Assembly: GCA_003660605.1 (NCBI GenBank) | Contig: QMUN01000027.1 | Coordinates: forward strand, 1 to 7,905 | Source of the DNA: Thermococci archaeon | Lineage (GTDB): Archaea; Methanobacteriota_B; Thermococci; Methanofastidiosales; B48-G16 | Reading direction: 5' to 3' | Length of the DNA stretch: 7,905 nucleotides | Shown: positions 1 through 7,000 of the stretch, piece by piece | Position numbering within the stretch: position 1 is the stretch's first letter | Layout: every line of letters begins with the position of its first letter | Notes under the pieces: generated by a model | Database searches by the model: none | What the model was told of the DNA's origin: nothing | Seen by the model: the letters and a program-made list of their open reading frames with translations, nothing else | Made by a program: the position numbers and the translations under genes

Positions 1-1292
1 TGAGAAACAGTATGTGCGAAGGCTGAGAGTTCCTCTCTCTGTTTTTTTAGGAGTTCTTCTACTTTTTTGCGGTCAGTGATATCTTCTATGACCCCATCAA
101 TGTAACTAATCTCTCCATTCTCATCAAGAATAACACGTCCAGTATCTCGAATCCAAATTTCTCTACCCTTTTTTGTGCGAAATTTGAGCTCGTTGGAGAT
201 AATCTCCTTGGTAGTTTTCCATTGTCTTATCTGGTTAATGCGTTCGCGTGGATCATTATATGCATCTGATGCCGAGATTTTCATAAGATCTTCAACGCTT
301 TCAAACTCTAAAATAGCAGCTAACGCAGGATTTGCGTGTAAAAATTTTCCATCCTCCGTTGTTCTGTAAACTCCAACAGGAAGTTGTTTAGTTAATGATT
401 TATATTTCTCCTCACTTTCCTGCAACGCCTTTTCAGATCGAATCCTTTTAAGCGCTTCTGTAGTATGAGATATCAAGAGTTCTCCCAGTTCAAGATCTTC
501 TTGATCGAAAGCATCAACTTCTGTAGATACAGCCTGAAATACACCAAACTTTCCGATAGGTATGCTTATTCCAGATCTATATTCGTCTAAAGAAGGTCTT
601 GCTTCCTTTTCTTTTCTTAAATCCTTTGTCAGATAGGATTTTCCTGTTCTATAGGTTTTTGCAGCCATACCTCCTTCATCAACTGAGGAACTCATCGTTC
701 CTTTCAGAGGCAGTTCAGAAGAAGTTGCTTTTACTACAAACTGATTTCCTTCCACAACATCCAGAGTGCACATATCAAATTCAAGAATCTTCTCCGCCGC
801 ATCTACCGTAAGCTGATAAACTTCTTCCTCCAATTGTGTGGATTCCATCTGTACTGCTACTTTATGGAGTTGTTCAATCTTGTTTTTGCTCTCTTTCAAT
901 CCCCTTGTCCTCCCCTCAACTTTTTCCTCAAGTCTCTCCGAATATTTTTTCAATTCATTTTCTGCTCTGTTTCTTTCTTCACTAAGAATGCCGACAGCAA
1001 GCCCGACAATACAAAACATGAAAGCCCTCATTACATTATTTAAAAACAATTGATCCATAGTGAGATGGGTCAAGAGTAAAACCAATGAAAGAATTAAAGC
1101 TACAAAAAATCCCTTCTTACCGAACCAGAAAGATGCAAGGCCAATCGGGATATAAAATAGATGTGTGTATACCTCTTTTACTTCAATGATACGAAAGTAA
1201 AGAGTTATAGCTACACATAAGGTCACAGCTATTGCGATTATTTTAAGCTTATCTTCTTCAGATGAAGCTTTTTTTAGCTCGTTTTGTGGCAT
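1..1292 (-). CDS. Membrane sensor histidine kinase (GAF-PAS-HisKA), 3' end cut off by window edge
   Basis: The visible part is 430 codons, open to the left edge. It is probably a sensor kinase that autophosphorylates on histidine and passes the phosphate to a response regulator. Residues about 16-34, 43-57, 61-77 and 84-103 form four hydrophobic helices, with the segment LFYIPIGLASFWFG (45-58) typical of archaeal sensor kinases. A coiled linker (105-145) follows, then a GAF domain (about 155-285), and a PAS domain (about 299-406) ending in the usual 'IEDITDRKK' junction. Residues 410-430 begin the HisKA helix and stop at 'AFAHTVS'; the phosphoacceptor His is expected as the next residue. The ATPase domain lies outside the window, so catalytic competence cannot be judged. 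Ligands of GAF and PAS cannot be read from sequence. The start at 1292 is preceded by AAAGGT. An in-frame ATG at 1307 would add five residues, and a stop at 1323-1325 excludes earlier starts. No response regulator is visible nearby. Confidence 0.9.
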   Translation of the reverse strand, partial: MPQNELKKASSEEDKLKIIAIAVTLCVAITLYFRIIEVKEVYTHLFYIPIGLASFWFGKKGFFVALILSLVLLLTHLTMDQLFLNNVMRAFMFCIVGLAVGILSEERNRAENELKKYSERLEEKVEGRTRGLKESKNKIEQLHKVAVQMESTQLEEEVYQLTVDAAEKILEFDMCTLDVVEGNQFVVKATSSELPLKGTMSSSVDEGGMAAKTYRTGKSYLTKDLRKEKEARPSLDEYRSGISIPIGKFGVFQAVSTEVDAFDQEDLELGELLISHTTEALKRIRSEKALQESEEKYKSLTKQLPVGVYRTTEDGKFLHANPALAAILEFESVEDLMKISASDAYNDPRERINQIRQWKTTKEIISNELKFRTKKGREIWIRDTGRVILDENGEISYIDGVIEDITDRKKVEELLKKQREELSAFAHTVS

Positions 1293-1380
1293 TTTCTTAC
1301 CTTTCATAATTAAGTCTATGCTCTAATAGTAGAGTATAATCATGATAAGAAAAATCTTTCGCTCATTTTTAATACCTAAA

Positions 1381-1390
1381 TTATAATAAA
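1381..1390 (-). promoter_or_regulatory. Possible TATA box for the histidine kinase gene
   Basis: On the minus strand this reads TTTATTATAA and lies in the 85-bp gap upstream of the kinase. A start site about 25 nt downstream would leave a leader of about 50-65 nt. A weaker alternative is the TATA-like GATTATACTC at about 1333-1343, which would give a very short leader. The region is AT-rich throughout, so this is a weak call. The kinase could also be read through from the hydrolase gene. Confidence 0.3.
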
Positions 1391-1392
1391 CT

Positions 1393-2133
1393 CTAAACCT
1401 TAACAACTTCAGAAATCTTTTTTGGAAACGTGAGATGAATATTGAAATCATCTCCTAGAATTTTTTCTGCAGTTTCCTTAGCCTTATCAGGAGTGTTGTT
1501 GTTTTCACTCATGTGCGCAAGGAAGACTTCTGATCCACTGCTTACTTCTTTCAATGTATTTCCACATTGCTTGTTTGAGAGATGTCCATAATCGCTGAAG
1601 ATCCTCTTTTTTAAGAACGTGGGATATCTACCATTTAAAAGCATCTCTGTGTCGTGATTTGATTCAAAGACGTATACATCCAAATCTTTGAAATAAGATT
1701 TTAGTCTAAAATCCGTTGATCCAAGATCTGTGGCCACGCCCATTCTTTTTTCTCCTTCTATCAGATACGCTACGGGATTCGAGGAGTCGTGTTTTATTGT
1801 GATTGGCGTTATCTTAAATTCTTTTATTTTAAACTCTTGAAAGTTCTCAAAGACAGCTGGAATTAATTTTAAATTCGAGTTCTGGAATGTGAGTTTATTC
1901 ATGACAAATGGTACTCTATACTTCCTGAAAAAAGATTCAGCTCCTCGAATATGATCCGTATGCTCATGAGTAATCAAAACAGCATCTATATTTTTTGGCT
2001 CGATTCCTATGCATGACAAAGAATTTTCAATGTATCTGGGATAAAATCCGATGTCTATTAATATGCTTGTATCTTTTGTCTTAACGAGTGTGCAGTTTCC
2101 AGCACTGCTACTTCCAAGGACGCATATTTCCAT
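1393..2133 (-). CDS. Metallo-beta-lactamase-fold hydrolase, YycJ/WalJ-like
   Basis: This 246-residue protein is a complete single-domain metal-dependent hydrolase. The visible metal-site motifs are HEHTDH (56-61), HD (115-116), D136 in 'GVATDLG', the ESNHD block (157-161), GHLSN (183-187) and H207 in HMSENNN (207-213). The N-terminal 'GSSSAGNC' (7-14), the ESNHD block followed by 'NGRYP', and the C-terminal SENNN signature are those of the YycJ/WalJ branch of the fold. Bacterial members of that branch are described as DNA nucleases (5'-3' exonuclease activity), and in Firmicutes the gene sits with the WalRK two-component system. The substrate of this archaeal homologue is not deducible; phosphodiesterase or nuclease activity is the best guess. 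There is no signal peptide, so it is cytosolic. It is separated by 78 bp from the ATPase genes and by 85-100 bp from the kinase gene, and appears to have its own promoter. Confidence 0.88.
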   Translation of the reverse strand: MEICVLGSSSAGNCTLVKTKDTSILIDIGFYPRYIENSLSCIGIEPKNIDAVLITHEHTDHIRGAESFFRKYRVPFVMNKLTFQNSNLKLIPAVFENFQEFKIKEFKITPITIKHDSSNPVAYLIEGEKRMGVATDLGSTDFRLKSYFKDLDVYVFESNHDTEMLLNGRYPTFLKKRIFSDYGHLSNKQCGNTLKEVSSGSEVFLAHMSENNNTPDKAKETAEKILGDDFNIHLTFPKKISEVVKV

Positions 2134-2155
2134 TAAAGGATATTTTCAAATAAGA

Positions 2156-2163
2156 ATATAAAA
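2156..2163 (-). promoter_or_regulatory. TATA box placed for a leaderless hydrolase transcript
   Basis: On the minus strand the sequence is TTTTATAT with A-rich bases (AAAATC) just upstream that could act as the TFB recognition element. Its centre is about 27 bp from the A of the ATG at 2133. That is the usual archaeal TATA-to-start distance, so transcription would begin at or within a few bases of the start codon. No Shine-Dalgarno sequence lies before this ATG (the preceding bases are TATCCTTTA), which agrees with a leaderless message. Confidence 0.55.
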
Positions 2164-2195
2164 GATTTTTTGATTTCGAAAACTTTTTTTACAAT

Positions 2196-2202
2196 AAAAA
2201 AA
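2196..2202 (-). terminator. T-run, probable terminator of the surface protein/ATPase cluster
   Basis: Read on the minus strand, seven consecutive T residues occur about 10 nt after the stop codon of the last ATPase gene. Archaeal RNA polymerase commonly stops at such T-tracts without a hairpin, and no strong hairpin is seen here. The position between two transcription units supports the call, but the whole gap is AT-rich. Confidence 0.4.
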
Positions 2203-2211
2203 GCATAAGGA

Positions 2212-2934
2212 TTAAAATACCTCTCCTCTCGTATAGATTTTTATCCCATCACTTTCTATGCCAAAAGGATATTTTTCCATGGTGAAGTTTGTCTCTCTCA
2301 TCTTTCTTACATAGATCGTTCTCACAAATTTGTTTTCTTTCTCCACAATATCCAGCTTTATAACGCCTCTTGAAACAAACTCTTCCACACCATATCTTGA
2401 AAATCCCTCTCCTAACGTCTCTGTAGTTACAAAGGACGTCACTCCGATCTCGAGGAGAAGAGTAGCCAATCTATATACAGATCTCCTTATTTCCTTTTCA
2501 CTATCCAAATTTAATCCTAAGGAGGGTATTGAATCGATCACAACTCTTTCTGCATTTATCTCTCTACATATCCTGTTTATCTCTATAATCAATGCATCAA
2601 TATCCAGACCTATAAGAGAATACTTCTCCTTCACTGTTCTTTTTCTTAATTTAGTCGATGTTCCATCTATTATACCCAGCCTATTTTCTTTTTCATATTT
2701 TGCAAAATCCCAGCCGAACTTTAACATTTCTCTTCTAAGGTCTTCAGCTCTCTCTTCCAGCGTTACGAAAACTCCATTTTGATTGTAATCTTCTACTCCC
2801 TTATAGAGGAACTGAGAGCAAAATATGCTCTTACCCGTACCCGTTCCTCCTGTTATCAAAACATTTGTTCCCTTTGGAAGACCTCCGTCCAAAATTTCAT
2901 CCAGACCCGGTATTCCTGTCTTAACTCTTTCCAT
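2212..2934 (-). CDS. KaiC/RAD55-like RecA-fold ATPase with intact motifs
   Basis: This 240-residue protein has a single KaiC-type domain that fills the whole length, unlike cyanobacterial KaiC, which has two. It opens with 'GIPGLDEILDGGLPKG' (7-22), the family signature. It has an intact Walker A, GGTGTGKS (29-36), the paired glutamates E60/E61 expected for water activation, a Walker B strand RVVIDS (130-135), and the C-terminal 'RKMR' segment (210-213) followed by 'YPFGIESDGI' that is typical of archaeal KaiC-like proteins. ATP binding and hydrolysis are therefore expected. There are no membrane segments or added output domains. It is the last gene of the cluster, starting 8 bp after the stop of the degenerate paralogue, and the Shine-Dalgarno site for its ATG overlaps that stop. 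It probably works with the paralogue, either as a heteromer or with one protein regulating the other. The cellular role is unknown; archaeal relatives include circadian-like, gas-vesicle (GvpD) and archaellum (ArlH) regulators. Confidence 0.9.
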   Translation of the reverse strand: MERVKTGIPGLDEILDGGLPKGTNVLITGGTGTGKSIFCSQFLYKGVEDYNQNGVFVTLEERAEDLRREMLKFGWDFAKYEKENRLGIIDGTSTKLRKRTVKEKYSLIGLDIDALIIEINRICREINAERVVIDSIPSLGLNLDSEKEIRRSVYRLATLLLEIGVTSFVTTETLGEGFSRYGVEEFVSRGVIKLDIVEKENKFVRTIYVRKMRETNFTMEKYPFGIESDGIKIYTRGEVF

Positions 2935-2939
2935 AATAA

Positions 2940-2944
2940 CACCT
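2940..2944 (-). promoter_or_regulatory. Shine-Dalgarno site overlapping the upstream stop codon
   Basis: The minus strand reads TAGGTG, in which the TAG stop of the degenerate KaiC gene supplies the first bases of AGGTG. Five bases (TTATT) separate it from the ATG at 2934. AGGTG matches the archaeal anti-Shine-Dalgarno sequence, so it fixes this start and suggests coupled translation of the two ATPase genes. Confidence 0.7.
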
Positions 2945-3671
2945 ACAAAATTCTTTCTGTTGTCTCTAATTCTATTCCCATATCCGCGATTCTATAAGGA
3001 ATTAATCTAGAACTGTATATAGTCCTTTTCAATTTCAATATCTTCATATACCTCTCTATTTTACTCCCTCTTTCGTTAATCTTGAACTGAATCACACCAT
3101 CAGCCATGTGATTTATAGTGCTTACTATCTTTTCCTCATGCATTCCTTCTACAACTAAGAAGAAGTAAACCCCTCCATATTTTTTAATTGTAAGCTGGAT
3201 AGTCTCAAAAAGGTCTACCATTTCATCAAATTTGTTGACCCTCAAAAGATATGAGAAAGAGTCTACAATCCCCCTGCACTTTTTACCCTCAAAATTTTTT
3301 ATATACTCGGAAAAAAGAACTCTCAATTGATTTGCCGCTCCAACATCCCATGTCCAGTATCCTTCTGTTATTTCATCTTTGGAAATACTCTGGTACCTTG
3401 GAGTATAAGCGTCTATAAATTTTAATCTTTTTTCTTTTATATATCCTTCAATCTCCCATCCAAAAAACTTCATCTCCTGTATTATCTCCGAGGGAGACTC
3501 TTCAGATGTGAAATATATTCCATTCTCAGAATTTTTAAGTCCATAATATAAAAACTGCTGAGCAAATATTGAAAACCCTGATCCTGGTGGCCCAGACAAG
3601 ACTATCACTGTTTTATCAGGGAAACCTTCCCCCAGAGCATTATCCAAGAGTGGAATTCCTATTTTGTACAT
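2943..3671 (-). CDS. KaiC-like protein with degenerate Walker A (Lys replaced by Phe)
   Basis: This is a single-domain KaiC/RAD55-family protein of 242 residues from the ATG at 3671. The fold is clear: 'YKIGIPLLDNALGEGFP' at the N-terminus, the pair E57/E58, a Walker B-like RGIVDS (133-138), and a family-like C-terminal segment near residues 205-235. The P-loop reads GPPGSGFS (27-34), so the nucleotide-binding lysine is phenylalanine F33. The codon is TTT, and lysine would need all three bases changed, so a simple sequencing error is unlikely. ATP hydrolysis is doubtful; it may be a regulatory or structural partner of the intact ATPase encoded 8 bp downstream. A GTG at 3680 would give a start overlapping the upstream TGA. 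I prefer the ATG because GTGAT lies four bases before it and the aligned N-terminus then matches the paralogue. No membrane segment is seen. Confidence 0.88.
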   Translation of the reverse strand: MYKIGIPLLDNALGEGFPDKTVIVLSGPPGSGFSIFAQQFLYYGLKNSENGIYFTSEESPSEIIQEMKFFGWEIEGYIKEKRLKFIDAYTPRYQSISKDEITEGYWTWDVGAANQLRVLFSEYIKNFEGKKCRGIVDSFSYLLRVNKFDEMVDLFETIQLTIKKYGGVYFFLVVEGMHEEKIVSTINHMADGVIQFKINERGSKIERYMKILKLKRTIYSSRLIPYRIADMGIELETTERIL

Positions 3672-3676
3672 AGTAA

Positions 3677-4084
3677 TCACACGTAACTTAGTTTTTTCTC
3701 CAATACTTTAAGTTTTTCAAAGATATCTTCCATCTCGTTTTTCATATCCTCATATTTTTCCAGTAATGGTTTGTACTCTTCGAAAAGCATAAGTTCTTCT
3801 TCCAGTGAATTTATCTTTCCTATAAGTTTCTCTTCTTCTTTTTCATATCTATGAAGTTCCATTATGTAATCTGCCATCAGAGATTCATATATCTTCTCAT
3901 CTATTTTTTCCTGCTTCATTTTTAGTTCATCTATAGATTTATTTGTTATCACTATTTTTAAAGATATCTTTATTCTATACTCTTCGAGCTCTTTTAACTG
4001 TGTTTTTAGAGTTTCTATCTTTTTGTTCAGCGTGCCTATTTTTATTTTTGGCTTCTGGACTTCGTATTCAAGAGACATTCTCAT
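3677..4084 (-). CDS. Small coiled-coil protein, putative adaptor
   Basis: This 135-residue protein is very rich in Lys, Glu, Leu and Ile, with heptad-like spacing over residues about 17-63 and 75-133. No enzymatic motif, cysteine, signal peptide or membrane segment is present. The central stretch at about 57-80 (KQEKIDEKIYESLMADYIMEL) resembles the short helical hairpins ('...I.e..Y..L...Y...L') common in archaeal membrane-protein tails and SHOCT-like modules. This is a resemblance only. Its gene overlaps the end of the surface-protein gene by 17 bp and its stop lies close to the start of the degenerate KaiC gene. Being placed between a membrane protein with a charged, helical tail and two cytosolic ATPases suggests it links them, which is inference. 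The ATG at 4084 is chosen because GGGAGGG lies five bases upstream; the ATG at 4078 would be too far from it. Confidence 0.8.
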   Translation of the reverse strand: MRMSLEYEVQKPKIKIGTLNKKIETLKTQLKELEEYRIKISLKIVITNKSIDELKMKQEKIDEKIYESLMADYIMELHRYEKEEEKLIGKINSLEEELMLFEEYKPLLEKYEDMKNEMEDIFEKLKVLEKKLSYV

Positions 4085-7000
4085 ACGATCCCTCCCTTTC
4101 TTTTATCTCATTTTTAACAATTTTTTTCAATTTTGAAATTTCTTTGGCCATATTTTTATCACCCTTTTCTTTATATTCTCTTTCTTTAATTTCAAGATTT
4201 TTTAAATCATTTTTTAGTGCTTTTAACTTATTATTTTCCATGTAATCTTTCCAGAATTTCATTTCTTCAGTTCTTTCAGGTTTCTGAACAGTAAACACGG
4301 GAGTAGGTATTCTTACGTTTCTTTCTCTTTTCGGTTCAAGATCCATATTCCAGAGTCTATGTATTTCTAGATCCTCTTTTGATGGTTTTTCTATCTCGTT
4401 TAAAATGTTTTTATCTCTCTCTTTCTTTTTATAGTTCCAGAGTTTCCTTTTTCCTTCTATTTCCCTTTCTATCTCTTTTTCTTCTATTGGCGCCCATACG
4501 CCCCCTTCAGAAACGGGTATTCCATATACCTCTTCCTTTCTCCCTGAGAGTAAGTAATATAAAATTAAAGCAACTATGATGCTTATTATTGGAATGAAGA
4601 GATATTTCAGATTTATTTTTTTGGAAGGCTTCGCGAGAGTAGGTTTCGGACTCGTTGTAGTCGGCGCAGGTGTCTCTTTTTCCTCTTCTTTTTCTTCCTT
4701 TTTCTCTTTTTCCTCTTCGTACGTTATCGATATACCATTGGATTCTACTTCATAAATATCCTGATATATGTCTTTCCACACGATTTTAGCTCCTGGAAGT
4801 TCCAAAGAATCCCCGAATATAGTTATTATATAGGAGAATTCTTTTGATTCGTTGGAACTCAATTGATTCATACGGAAACTCAAAGCTCTGTCTGTTTCAT
4901 ACCCCTCTGGTATATAATCCTCTATTTCTATATCAAAAGCTTTTTCACTGTATGTGTTTGTTACTTTAAGAGTAACAGTATTTTCTTCAAGTTTTTTTTC
5001 GAATACAAGTCCCTTTACTTCCAATGTTGTTTTTTCAGAATATCCTGTATACTCGTTTCCGAATCTATCATTATATATCAACGAAGCTTCACTCAACTCA
5101 AATAATCCTGCTCTTTTTGGAGTTATTTTATACCTCAGAGAATGTTTTTCTCCAGGATCTAATTTTCCTTCCCAGATATAATCATTTCCGATGTAATCTG
5201 GAATCTCATCCTTTAACTTTATATCTGCTTTGCCTTCTCCAGTATTTTCTATTGTATAAATGATCTGGGTGCTGTATCCAAACCTTATTGTACTCTCTTC
5301 CACAGATCTTGTTATTTTAATTATGGGCTTCTTTGTAATGAAAGAAACTTTCAGTTCTTTGTTTAAAGAGTAGTCCAATCCTATATTATCCTCATAACTC
5401 CCATTTAATACAAAGGAAAGTTCTTTATCGCCTACATCCGTTTCAAATGTAGCTTTTGTGATGTATTCGTCTCCGGGATTGAGTTCGTCTACATCATAGA
5501 TCAATCCCTCTTCTATTCTTCCTTCCGAGTCCAAAACTCTGAAACCCGGATAATCTAATTTAAGATGTATATTTTTAATCAAAGATACACCACAACTCAA
5601 AGTTAATTGAAGCGTTATTATCTCTTTATCCTCAGAAGGTATCCTCTCCAGAGTTTTCATATCCACATTCAGGGACGGAGGTACAGCTTCTGGAATTATA
5701 ATATCGAAATCTGAAGTCGTTTTTTCCTTTTTACTTCCGTTTATTATATACGTAGCTCTTACTCCAAGAAAACTGTATTTTCCAGATTTTGAAGGTGCTT
5801 TAACGGCATACTTTATTATCTTAGCCTTTGTCGGTTCTAATTTATCGATCTCATATCTCAAAATCTTGTTCTCAGTATCCCATTCTGTATTTTTGTCGAA
5901 AAGTTCTACGAGCGTAAAATCCTCGGGAATTATGTCTACGATTTCGATATCTTTTATATCATCCTCTGTATTGTTTCTTAACATGAGGGATATATTGATG
6001 ATTTCATCTTCGCTGAGATAATTCTTACTTATTTCTTTTGTTAATGTTAATTTCTCGGTACCTATGACATGTATATCTATTAAATTGGAGATTACCTTAT
6101 GTTTCCCATAAATGTCTTCATAGTACGCTTCCCCGCTGAAAGAATAACTGCCCTCCTGATCTCCTTTGAGTACATAATCTATTTCTTTTGTTTCTTCCGG
6201 CTTTATTTTTCCTTTGAACTCAGGAGTTCCTTCGACGACACTTAATCCTTGAGGGATGTTGTCTTCAAACTCCACATATATTTCCTTTTCATTCCAGTTC
6301 CTTATAAATACCTGTATCTTTTTTGTTTCTCCTACCTTCATCTCATTGCTTCCAACGACATGCTTTTCAACTCTCAGTACTTTGCTCGTGGGAGACGGCT
6401 TTACATTCACATTGAATGTTTTTTCTGTCTCAAAGGAATTTCCAAGATCATCTTTCCATGATATATGAGCATCTACTGAATACTTCTTCTCAAAATCTAC
6501 CGGTGGGGCATCCATTTCAAGGATGATGTATCCTGTTTCATTAGGATAAATATCAAAAAGATTCTGTTCACAGTAGTTTAGATACATCCATGTTACGTCT
6601 TTGCAGTTTAAATCACTCTCAAAGTAGTAGCTTATATCTCTTGCCATTCCCTTTCCTATATTCAGACCATTTTCTACATTTTTTAGATAGACGAACAGAT
6701 AGAATTTATCATTTGAATAGATTTCGCTGTCCCATACCTTTTTTTCTTTATCCCATCTTTTAAACTCGGAACTTACATTTATGTTTGGAATAACTCTTTT
6801 GTATATCCTGAAAAATCCTTTAAACTTTTCTCCCATTCCTGAATTGTCTAAGAACTCGAAAACAATATTGTCGTATACACATCTCTGATATAAACCCATA
6901 TTTACATCATCTTTCTTCTGTGATCCTTTATGGATCTGAACTTCGTTTATATCGTACCAGTACTTGTGAGTTTCATCGAGGATGAGGCTATAATCATCGT

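Noticed and set aside
2163..2205. Possible hairpin terminator in the gap between the ATPase and hydrolase genes
   Set aside because: The A- and T-runs look like they might pair, but around the TTTCGAAA core the flanking bases do not pair over any useful length. Only the T-run itself was kept as a weak terminator signal.
2330..2782. A 150-codon open frame on the plus strand
   Set aside because: It lies wholly opposite the intact KaiC-like ATPase gene, whose motifs are unambiguous. Its protein is Ser/Phe-rich antisense-type sequence with no domain, and it has no ribosome site. Other plus-strand frames in the window have the same nature.
3564..3587. The F in the degenerate P-loop as a sequencing error
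   Set aside because: TTT to AAA or AAG needs three base changes, the flanking residues are all in frame, and the rest of the protein is intact.
4680..4720. Low-complexity Lys/Glu tract as a DNA repeat or microsatellite
   Set aside because: The imperfect TTC/TTT-type repeat codes for the acidic linker before the stalk and is in frame throughout. It is better explained as a flexible protein segment.
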